In this document: positions 1 through 5,031 of the stretch, piece after piece
Layout: each line of letters begins with the position of its first letter
Numbering within the stretch: position 1 is the stretch's first letter
Source of the DNA: a bacterium
GTDB taxonomy: Bacteria; SZUA-79; Acidulodesulfobacterales; Acidulodesulfobacteraceae
DNA: 5,393 nucleotides
Direction: 5' to 3'
NCBI GenBank assembly: GCA_021791295.1
Contig: JAJYWW010000189.1
Location: 1-5,393 of the forward strand
Translations under genes and position numbers: made by a program
The notes under the pieces: model-generated
What the model was told of the DNA's origin: nothing
Databases searched by the model: none
Seen by the model: only the letters and a program-made list of their open reading frames with translations

Positions 1-636
1 ATAAACATAAAAGAGTTTAATTTAAAAGATTTAAGGGATTCCATATCTTACGTTTCCCAGAACGTCGTTCTTTTTAACGAAACCGTAAAATTTAATATCG
101 AATACGGAACGAGCGGCAAAAGTATGGAAGATGTAATCCACGCCGCAAAGTTGGCATTTGCGGACGAATTTATTAACAATCTTCCCCAGGGTTACGATAC
201 GATAGTAGATGAAGCGGGATTAAGGCTTTCCGGCGGAGAAAAGCAAAGAATTTTAATCGCCAGGGCATTTCTTAAAGACGCGCCCATACTTATACTCGAT
301 GAAGCTACTTCTTCTTTGGACGGCGAATCGGAAAAGAAAATCCAGCGGGCGCTGTTCGGCGCAATGGGAGATGTCGCCGGCGAAGCCGGCGAAGGTAAAA
401 ATGAGGGAGCCTATGCAGACAAAACAGATTTGCAAGGCGGCTTATCGGATGGACTATCCGGCGGTTTGTGCCGGAATAAAATCGTCCTTATAATAGCCCA
501 CAGGCTATCTACCGTGAAACAGGCAAACAAGATTTATGTCCTCGAAAAAGGTGAAATAGCCGAAAGCGGAAGCCATGAGGATTTAATAAAATTGGACGGA
601 ATTTATAAAAATCTTCTTTTAAAACAGATGGAATAA
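1..636 (+). CDS. ABC exporter, C-terminal part of the ATPase domain (5' end outside window)
   Basis: The reading frame is open from base 1 and gives 211 residues, the distal part of an ABC-type ATPase. Numbering from base 1, I see the Q-loop (YVSQ, Q20), the ABC signature LSGGEKQR (76-83), Walker B ILILDE (96-101), the D-loop SLD (105-107) and the switch histidine in IIAHRLST (H167). The tail resembles the end of MsbA/HlyB-type half-exporters, where a membrane domain of about 330 residues precedes the ATPase. Walker A and the membrane part lie upstream of the window. Such proteins flip lipids or export drugs or peptides across the inner membrane; the substrate cannot be told from this fragment. 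An MsbA-like lipid A exporter is possible. About 35 extra residues, rich in Gly, Asp and Glu, sit between the D-loop and the H-loop (roughly 119-160), where the family usually has only a short linker. The ATG at 124 lies inside the domain and is not the start. The next gene begins 33 bp later, so cotranscription is likely. Confidence 0.9.
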   Translation: MNIKEFNLKDLRDSISYVSQNVVLFNETVKFNIEYGTSGKSMEDVIHAAKLAFADEFINNLPQGYDTIVDEAGLRLSGGEKQRILIARAFLKDAPILILDEATSSLDGESEKKIQRALFGAMGDVAGEAGEGKNEGAYADKTDLQGGLSDGLSGGLCRNKIVLIIAHRLSTVKQANKIYVLEKGEIAESGSHEDLIKLDGIYKNLLLKQME

Positions 637-669
637 AATATAATTGCAAATATAACAATTGTCATTATT

Positions 670-1983
670 ATGAATAAAAATAAGACCTATATAGGAATAA
701 AAATAGTAAACGGAACCGTTTACGGCGTAGAACGCCTTACAGATAAAAGTAAAAGCGGAAAACGGGTTTATTTTGAAGAATTGCAAATGTCGGAGCAGAA
801 TGCGAAAGTTTTAAAAACGACTTTGCCTGTTTATAGAAAAATATTTTTTATACTTCCACCCGAAATGGTATCTTTTAAAATATTGACTTATCCCTTTAAA
901 TTAAAGGGTGCCTCTAATATAGAAATGCTCGCCAAAACGGCGATAGAAGAGTTAACCCCTTTAAACGTCAAAGAGCTTATAGTTTCCAAGCATAAATTAT
1001 CCGACCATACTTTATTGGTTGAATACGCAAAAAAAGAAACCGTAGCAGGTTTAATAAATAAATATAACCTCGGCGATTTAAACGGCTTGCGGATATATTT
1101 CCCTTTTTCCGTATTGTGTAAAACGGGAAAACGTTTTTATTCGGAAGACGGCGCCGATTTTCTGCTAAAATACGACTTTTTGGATAAATCTTACGCCGTT
1201 ATTTATAAAAACGGAAAAGTCGCGGAGATAATAGATTTAAAACTTAATAACGAATATGACGATGAATTTAAAAATAATGATATAAAAGCCGCAACTACAA
1301 CTAATATAATAGATCTGAATTATAAAGCACGCGAAATATTTTCCGGTATGAAAGATTTTTATTCCGATTTAATATTTTTAATGGACGATGAACGTAAGCA
1401 GGGAAATTTTTTAGGCATTTTTATCAAAATGTTAAATAATTCAAAAGATTCAAGCGTTTTAGAATATTTTAAGATTTCCGATATAATTGGAGACGGTTCG
1501 GTTTCGGCTTTTTATGTTAATAATAGCGCGTCATATGCCGTTTTAGCGGCTGTATTAGTATTGATATTCATATGCGTCGGACTCATAGAAGAAAACTATT
1601 ATAAAAGCGCCGAAAAGACGGTTATAAGCAAAAAGATAAATTTAATTCTGGGAAAATACATGCCCGGCCAGAAGGTATTTTACGAACCGAGATACGAAAT
1701 TAAGTCCTGTTACGATAAAATAAAAGAAAATTCCGGCGGCGGCAACGACGCTTTTTTAAGTTTTTTAAAATATGCTTCCGAAGAAAAGGGCAATATAAAA
1801 AGCTTAAAAATAGACTCGATAAACTATTCGTTTAAAAAATTCGAGTTTAAAGGCAGCATTTCAGGCTATAAAAATCTGCATAAGTTTGAAATTTATCTAA
1901 AAAAGAGATATTCTACCGTAAACGTTATAAAATCTTATAAAAATTCAAACGGAAATATAAAATTTGATATTGCGTTAAAATGA
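670..1983 (+). CDS. gspL: Type II secretion inner-membrane platform protein, GspL-like
   Basis: This 437-residue protein has the GspL layout. An N-terminal cytoplasmic actin-like region carries the typical pattern 'ILPPEMVSFKILTYPFKL' followed by a helix with 'AIEELTPLNVKELIV'. One membrane segment follows at about 289-307 (YAVLAAVLVLIFICVGLI). The periplasmic part ends in an alpha/beta region at about 375-437 that looks like the ferredoxin-like fold of GspL/GspM/PilN. In known systems GspL recruits the ATPase GspE to the inner membrane and contacts GspM and GspC. No separate gspM is visible. The cytoplasmic region contains an Asn/Asp/Lys-rich stretch near 205-225 that is probably a loop. No Shine-Dalgarno sequence precedes ATG 670. 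Its stop overlaps the gspC-like start (ATGA), which suggests translational coupling. A PilM/PilN-like fusion from a type IV pilus system is the main alternative, but the gspC partner argues for T2SS. Confidence 0.72.
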   Translation: MNKNKTYIGIKIVNGTVYGVERLTDKSKSGKRVYFEELQMSEQNAKVLKTTLPVYRKIFFILPPEMVSFKILTYPFKLKGASNIEMLAKTAIEELTPLNVKELIVSKHKLSDHTLLVEYAKKETVAGLINKYNLGDLNGLRIYFPFSVLCKTGKRFYSEDGADFLLKYDFLDKSYAVIYKNGKVAEIIDLKLNNEYDDEFKNNDIKAATTTNIIDLNYKAREIFSGMKDFYSDLIFLMDDERKQGNFLGIFIKMLNNSKDSSVLEYFKISDIIGDGSVSAFYVNNSASYAVLAAVLVLIFICVGLIEENYYKSAEKTVISKKINLILGKYMPGQKVFYEPRYEIKSCYDKIKENSGGGNDAFLSFLKYASEEKGNIKSLKIDSINYSFKKFEFKGSISGYKNLHKFEIYLKKRYSTVNVIKSYKNSNGNIKFDIALK

Positions 1984-2945
1984 ATAAATCCCTTATTATA
2001 AAAATTAAAAACGGGGTATTAAAAAATATACCTCTTAATATATCCGGCTTTTTAAAAAATAAAGACGGAATATATAAAATTTTATTAAAATTATCCGTTA
2101 TTTTTATAATATCTATTTTTGCAAGCAACGCCGCTATAAAATTTATTACATATAAAATATTCCAATACGATTTGCAAAAGGCCGGTATAACCCCTAAAAC
2201 GTTTAACGCAAATTTCGTCGTAAAAAAACCAACTATAAAGCGTTATTCCGATATTTTAAAGTTCAATCCGCTAAACGCCGTCGTAAACGGCCCGCTTTTA
2301 AATTTTAATGCAAAAGATTTTACGCCGTCTTTAAATTTAACGTTAATAGGAACTATAAGCGGAAGTTTCGGTTATGCTTTTTTTATAAATAAAACCGACG
2401 GCAAAGAACTTTTTATACCGCAGGGAGCGGAAATTAAACCCGGATATTATTTAAGCGCCGTAAAACTGAAAAGCGCCGTAATTTCCGGCTTCGGCAGAAG
2501 GTTTACTATATCTTTGGTAAAAATTAAAAACGGAAACGCTTCGGCTTTTTCGTCAAGGCCGTCGGCGATAAATACTCCGCATCCAGCAGGTTCTATGTCG
2601 TCTTTAAGTTCCGCAATAAAAAAAACCGGACGTTATTCATATTTAATCGACAGGTCGAAGATTAAAAAGTCGGATTTAAATTCTATTTTCACGCAGATGC
2701 ATGCGGTTCCTGATATCGCAAACGGCAAAATAATCGGATTCAAAGTCTTAACCGTAGTTCCGACCGGCATTTTTGCATACATGGGATTTCAGCCCGGCGA
2801 TATAATAAAGTCGGTCAACGGAACTCCGCTTTCCAGCCCCCAGGAAGCCGTAAATTTATTATCCGGACTTATGAACGAAAACAACGTGTCTATAGATTTA
2901 ACGCAAGGCGCTCAAAATATAACCATGGACTACAGGATAGAATAA
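1980..2945 (+). CDS. gspC: Type II secretion protein GspC-like (HR domain plus PDZ domain)
   Basis: The 321 residues show the order expected for GspC. A short basic cytoplasmic N-terminus is followed by a single membrane anchor at about 35-53 (LLKLSVIFIISIFASNAAI). A linker leads to a homology-region beta domain at about 118-185, starting LTLIGTISG and containing KELFIPQGAEIKPGYYL. A Ser/Pro-rich linker comes next (about 190-220), and a C-terminal PDZ domain at about 249-321 carries the motif GFQPGDIIKSVNGTPL. In studied systems the HR domain binds the N0 domain of the secretin GspD, and the PDZ domain takes part in substrate recognition. GspC thereby links the inner-membrane platform to the outer-membrane channel. 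The start overlaps the previous stop by 4 bp and has no Shine-Dalgarno, so translation is probably coupled to the gspL-like gene. The cytoplasmic N-terminus, about 33 residues, is on the long side. Confidence is high that this is a GspC-type protein, since the HR-plus-PDZ pairing is distinctive. Confidence 0.82.
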   Translation: MNKSLIIKIKNGVLKNIPLNISGFLKNKDGIYKILLKLSVIFIISIFASNAAIKFITYKIFQYDLQKAGITPKTFNANFVVKKPTIKRYSDILKFNPLNAVVNGPLLNFNAKDFTPSLNLTLIGTISGSFGYAFFINKTDGKELFIPQGAEIKPGYYLSAVKLKSAVISGFGRRFTISLVKIKNGNASAFSSRPSAINTPHPAGSMSSLSSAIKKTGRYSYLIDRSKIKKSDLNSIFTQMHAVPDIANGKIIGFKVLTVVPTGIFAYMGFQPGDIIKSVNGTPLSSPQEAVNLLSGLMNENNVSIDLTQGAQNITMDYRIE

Positions 2946-3003
2946 AACGAACAGAGTAAAACGAATAAAATAATATGCAATTTGCGTTTAATCCAGGTTT
3001 AAA

Positions 3004-3076
3004 TATTTAATTTATTTATTTATTTATTTATTTAATTAATTAATTTATTTATTTTATTTAATTCATATTTAATAAT
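3004..3076. repeat. A/T-only low-complexity tract with (TTTA)6
   Basis: The gap between the gspC-like stop and the gspI-like start is almost pure A/T. It contains six perfect tandem TTTA units at 3011-3034, followed by degenerate TTAA/TTTA units up to about 3060. The tract lies directly upstream of ATG 3077, which has no Shine-Dalgarno. It is long enough to slip during replication, and it could change promoter spacing or leader length for the pseudopilin gene. No specific promoter can be chosen within it, because almost every hexamer resembles a -10 box. Confidence 0.75.
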
Positions 3077-3508
3077 ATGATATCTTTTTATCAAAGCTTA
3101 ATAAAAGGGCGACTTAAAAAGCTTATTTTTGGCAATTTCAAATCCGTTTCCATCGGTTATTCGGAAAGCGGTTTTACCCTGATAGAAGTCTTAATAGCCC
3201 TCGTAATACTCGGCATAGCCTTAATACCTCTTCTCGCCGCTCAGGCAAGGGCGGTAGGCGATTACGGTTACGCTAACAATACCGCCTACGAAACCGTTCT
3301 TGCCAAAAACATAATGTCCAAAGTTTTCTTGCTAAACGAAATATATATAATGAATAAACAGGAAAAAATACGCGGCGCAAAAGGTTATATAGTCAAAAAA
3401 TCGATAAGCAAAACCTCCTACCCCGGCATTTATATGATAAAAATAACCGTTTTCAAAAAAGGGCAAAGTTCAAAAAGCGGCGTTACCCTTAAATCCCTTG
3501 CACAGTAA
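3077..3508 (+). CDS. gspI: Type II secretion minor pseudopilin, GspI-like
   Basis: The 143-residue product has a prepilin peptidase site, SG|FTLIEVLIAL: cleavage is expected after G32, and the conserved Glu at mature position 5 is E37. A hydrophobic helix continues to about residue 54 and ends in LLAAQARAV. The following AYETVLAKNIMSKV resembles the 'A..(V/L)AEN' stretch of GspI. The short C-terminal beta region (IYMIKITVFKKG...GVTLKSL) also matches GspI size and layout (mature about 111 residues). GspI is a minor pseudopilin of the pseudopilus tip. The leader is unusually long and basic (32 residues). The start is nevertheless firm: an in-frame TAA lies at 3059-3061, and no ATG, GTG or TTG occurs between 3080 and the cleavage site. 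No ribosome binding site is visible. A PilV-like or other minor pilin is the alternative. The usual partners gspJ and gspK do not follow. Confidence 0.68.
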   Translation: MISFYQSLIKGRLKKLIFGNFKSVSIGYSESGFTLIEVLIALVILGIALIPLLAAQARAVGDYGYANNTAYETVLAKNIMSKVFLLNEIYIMNKQEKIRGAKGYIVKKSISKTSYPGIYMIKITVFKKGQSSKSGVTLKSLAQ

Positions 3509-3524
3509 GATTTTTGCCTCAAAA

Positions 3525-3553
3525 AATCACCATAAAATCATCCTTTAATCACC
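3525..3553 (+). promoter_or_regulatory. Three 11-bp-phased direct repeats, putative operator
   Basis: AATCACC (3525-3531), AATCATC (3536-3542) and AATCACC (3547-3553) are direct heptamers separated by 4-bp A/T-rich or T-rich spacers (ATAA, CTTT). This gives an exact 11-bp period, one helical turn, so all three lie on the same face of the DNA. The last repeat ends 13 bp upstream of the TTGACA -35 box. A 7+4 direct-repeat layout is typical of sites bound by OmpR/PhoB-family response regulators. The regulator itself is unknown. The repeats are seen directly; the operator role is inferred from spacing and position. Confidence 0.5.
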
Positions 3554-3566
3554 CTAAAAAAATTTC

Positions 3567-3596
3567 TTGACATTTATGGGGGGGGGGTGTTTAAAT
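3567..3596 (+). promoter_or_regulatory. Sigma70-type promoter with G10 spacer, for the Gly/Ser-rich lipoprotein gene
   Basis: A perfect -35 box TTGACA (3567-3572) is followed by a weak -10. TTTAAA at 3590-3595 gives a 17-bp spacer and TTAAAT at 3591-3596 gives 18 bp; each matches the consensus at four of six positions. Transcription would start near 3602, leaving a leader of about 55 nt before ATG 3657. The spacer contains ten consecutive G residues. A gain or loss of one or two G would move the spacing out of or into the optimal range. Confidence 0.6.
3578..3587 (+). repeat. Homopolymer G10 tract
   Basis: Ten uninterrupted G residues lie between the -35 and -10 boxes. The surrounding 100 bp are strongly A/T-rich, so the run stands out sharply. 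Poly-G or poly-C runs of about this length in promoter spacers are known contingency loci, such as the porA promoter of Neisseria meningitidis and the fim promoters of Bordetella. The exact length in the population is uncertain, because homopolymers are also prone to sequencing error. Confidence 0.9.
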
Positions 3597-3644
3597 ATAT
3601 TCAGCTTAATTTTTATATTAAATATTTTAACCTTTAATTTCTTT

Positions 3645-3652
3645 AAGGAGGA
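3645..3652 (+). promoter_or_regulatory. Strong Shine-Dalgarno (AAGGAGGA) that fixes the start at 3657
   Basis: AAGGAGGA lies 5 nt (counted from GGAGG) before ATG 3657, which is in frame with the lipoprotein signal peptide. It is the best ribosome binding site in the window and contrasts with the SD-less starts of the three secretion genes. It rules out the upstream in-frame TTG at 3567, which lies inside the -35 box. Confidence 0.85.
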
Positions 3653-3656
3653 TGTT

Positions 3657-4628
3657 ATGGAGTTGAAGCAGTTTTTCAAGAAATCCCGCAAGTTTTACCT
3701 TTTAGTCCTTTTACTTTTAATTTTTACCGTTCCGGTGGCTTTGTCAGGATGCGGCGGTGGAGGCAGCGGAAGCGGCGGCGGCGGCAGCACTCCGAGCGGT
3801 GGAGGCAGCGGCAGCAATCTCAGCTCTTTTGGCGTAACAGGATACGGCGGCACGACTCAATTAACAAGCGGAACCGTTACTGCATATGAATATAATAGCG
3901 GCACAAGCACGCAAATAGGCACTTGTTCTTTTTCATCTGCTGGAGGATGTACGGTTTATTTTAATTGGGATGGAAGTACAACCGGCAGTTATTATGCGGT
4001 TATTACGAATGTAAATGGAAATCCAAATTTCACATTAATTGGTGCAGCTGTTCCAGCAGGAACATATTCACCGACATTGAACACTTTTATAACACTGGGC
4101 GGTGATGTTGATGAAACAACGACGGTTATGGCGATGCAGCTTTTAGCTAGTATGGGCGGCAGTTTTACAAGTAATAACGAGTTAAGCAGCTATAACAGTT
4201 CAATTTTTGGTACTATTCAATCGTTTGACTTAACTAAGTACACCGCAGACAGTAACTATTTGCCTACAAATAGTACTTTGACCTCGCAAGAAATAAATAC
4301 TATTTATTATGTTTCCGATGCTTTGGCACTATGTATACAAAGTGGCAATTCAAGCAGCAGTCAATGTTCAGCTTTATTTACTGACGCCGCTAACGGTTCA
4401 GGCGCTGCCGCTACTAATACCGCTGAAGCAGCTTATAATTTAGTACAAGATATAGAATATGCTTCAGGATATAATGCAGCATTAAATCTTACAAGCGCTT
4501 CGGCTAATCTTAATAGTCTTTTAAGCTATGAAAACTCTAATATGACGTCTTCGCTGCCTTACGAATTTACAGGCACTAATCAGCTTACAAGTTCCACTTC
4601 GTTAAATTTTGGAAATTTTATAGTTTAG
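3657..4628 (+). CDS. Gly/Ser-rich secreted lipoprotein of unknown function, probably phase-variable
   Basis: The product has 323 residues from ATG 3657. A lipoprotein signal peptide has a basic N-region (KQFFKKSRK), a hydrophobic core and the lipobox LSGC, with C32 as the lipidated cysteine. Residue +2 is Gly rather than Asp, so outer-membrane sorting is expected. A flexible Gly/Ser linker (33-53) follows. Next is a beta-rich domain (about 58-148) that looks like a surface Ig-like or carboxypeptidase-regulatory-like fold, with a possible disulfide C90-C98. A mostly helical part (about 150-290) contains DETTTVMAMQLLASM and ALALCIQSGN...QCSALF (C226, C237). This part reminds me of an 'NEVTTVA...' region found before NHL repeats in some acidobacterial secreted proteins; that is from memory and unverified, and no NHL repeats are present. 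The mature protein is rich in Ser, Thr, Asn and Gly and very poor in Lys and Arg, unlike its neighbours. Its own operator, G10 promoter and strong SD mark it as a separate, switchable transcription unit. Function unknown; a surface-exposed or T2SS-exported lipoprotein is plausible. Confidence 0.85.
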   Translation: MELKQFFKKSRKFYLLVLLLLIFTVPVALSGCGGGGSGSGGGGSTPSGGGSGSNLSSFGVTGYGGTTQLTSGTVTAYEYNSGTSTQIGTCSFSSAGGCTVYFNWDGSTTGSYYAVITNVNGNPNFTLIGAAVPAGTYSPTLNTFITLGGDVDETTTVMAMQLLASMGGSFTSNNELSSYNSSIFGTIQSFDLTKYTADSNYLPTNSTLTSQEINTIYYVSDALALCIQSGNSSSSQCSALFTDAANGSGAAATNTAEAAYNLVQDIEYASGYNAALNLTSASANLNSLLSYENSNMTSSLPYEFTGTNQLTSSTSLNFGNFIV

Positions 4629-4637
4629 AAAAAAAAG

Positions 4638-4747
4638 AAAAAAAAGGTGTCAGATTTATTTATTCCCTTACTCCCGACTGCGTTTGTGGGAGTAAGGGAA
4701 TAGTATGAATTAATTTTTTAGAAAATAAATAACATTAAACTTTAAAA
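4638..4747 (+). repeat. Palindromic repeat element, copy 1 (110 bp)
   Basis: The element starts with A8 and GGTGTCAGATTTATT. It then forms a perfect 15-bp hairpin (4661-4675 with 4688-4702, 12-nt loop 4676-4687 containing CTGCGTTT) and ends with an A/T-rich tail (4703-4747). It matches copy 3 without gaps over 110 bp, with 104 identical positions. The element begins 9 bp after the lipoprotein stop. It resembles REP/MITE-type palindromes moved by IS200-like (Y1/RAYT) transposases, but no transposase is in the window. Confidence 0.85.
4661..4719 (+). terminator. Possible transcription terminator of the lipoprotein gene
   Basis: The 15-bp stem of repeat copy 1 lies 33 nt after the stop codon. 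A T6 run follows only at 4714-4719, 12 nt beyond the stem, so this is not a textbook intrinsic terminator. It could still end transcription or protect the 3' end of the message. Confidence 0.35.
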
Positions 4748-4758
4748 AAAAAGGTGTC

Positions 4759-4818
4759 AAAAAAGGTGTCAGATTTATTTATTCTCTTACTCCCGACTGC
4801 GTTTGCTGGAGTAAGAGA
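4759..4818 (+). repeat. Palindromic repeat element, copy 2 (truncated)
   Basis: This copy has A6, GGTGTCAGATTTATT and the same hairpin with an 11-bp stem (4783-4793 with 4808-4818) and a 14-nt loop. The top of the stem has lost one pair through C4794 facing T4807. Similarity stops at about 4818, and the A/T-rich tail of copies 1 and 3 is missing. An extra AAAAAAGGTGTC stub at 4747-4758 precedes it in tandem, as if one element end had been duplicated or had received an insertion. Confidence 0.85.
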
Positions 4819-4911
4819 GCTTTAAAGTTAATTTTATAAACCAGATATATTATCGATAGCAATTAAGTTATTGCGGAAAGACGAAGTATTATAATTTATC
4901 GATATTTTCTG
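4819..4911. other. Unique spacer between repeat copies 2 and 3
   Basis: I see no gene in this 93-bp stretch. It holds two identical 8-bp palindromes TATCGATA (4851-4858 and 4897-4904), 46 bp apart. Between them are a small inverted repeat GCAAT...ATTGC (4859-4874) and a perfect -10-like hexamer TATAAT (4890-4895). Confidence 0.6.
4890..4895 (+). promoter_or_regulatory. Candidate -10 box for the small lipoprotein gene
   Basis: TATAAT matches the consensus fully, but no convincing -35 lies 16-18 bp upstream; TTGCGG at 4871 is only 13 bp away. If used, transcription would start near 4902 and the hairpin of repeat copy 3 would be in the 5' leader. Chance matches are common in such A/T-rich DNA. 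Confidence 0.25.
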
Positions 4912-5021
4912 AAAAAAAAGGTGTCAGATTTATTTATTCTCTTACTCCCGCCTGCGTTTTTGGGAGTAAGAGAATATTATTAATTAATTTTTTAGAAAAT
5001 AAATAACATTAAACTTTAAAA
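4912..5021 (+). repeat. Palindromic repeat element, copy 3 (110 bp), leader of the small lipoprotein gene
   Basis: This copy has A8, GGTGTCAG, and a perfect 15-bp stem (4935-4949 with 4962-4976) around a 12-nt loop (4950-4961). Its tail matches copy 1 up to 5021. The end of the repeat coincides with the first base of the AGGAG ribosome binding site. Compared with copy 1, stem pair C4666-G4697 is T4940-A4971 here, a compensatory change that keeps the stem intact. The element therefore probably forms much of the 5' leader of the downstream gene. Confidence 0.85.
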
Positions 5022-5031
5022 GGAGAGAATG

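Noticed and set aside
253..435. Reverse-strand open frame inside the ABC gene, and a second + frame at 299-493
   Set aside because: Both lie inside the coding sequence with clear ABC motifs and have no recognisable domain or ribosome binding site.
639..644. TATAAT between the ABC gene and the gspL-like gene as a promoter
   Set aside because: It matches the -10 consensus but no -35 is found at 16-18 bp, and such hexamers arise easily in A/T-rich DNA. Cotranscription across the 33-bp gap is simpler.
1925..2128. Reverse-strand open frame over the gspL/gspC junction
   Set aside because: It is the complement of the coding sequence of two well-supported genes, with no SD or domain.
2943..2965. 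Direct repeat TAAAACGAA (2943-2951 and 2957-2965) after the gspC-like gene
   Set aside because: It is short, occurs only twice, and the first copy overlaps the stop codon region. There is no other sign of a regulatory site.
3567..3656. TTG at 3567 as start of the Gly/Ser-rich lipoprotein
   Set aside because: The TTG lies inside the -35 box and reads through the G10 run. ATG 3657 has a strong SD and starts directly at a proper lipoprotein signal peptide.
4638..5021. CRISPR-like array
   Set aside because: There are only three copies, with unequal spacing and long internal palindromes. Copies 1 and 3 share their tails instead of having unique spacers.
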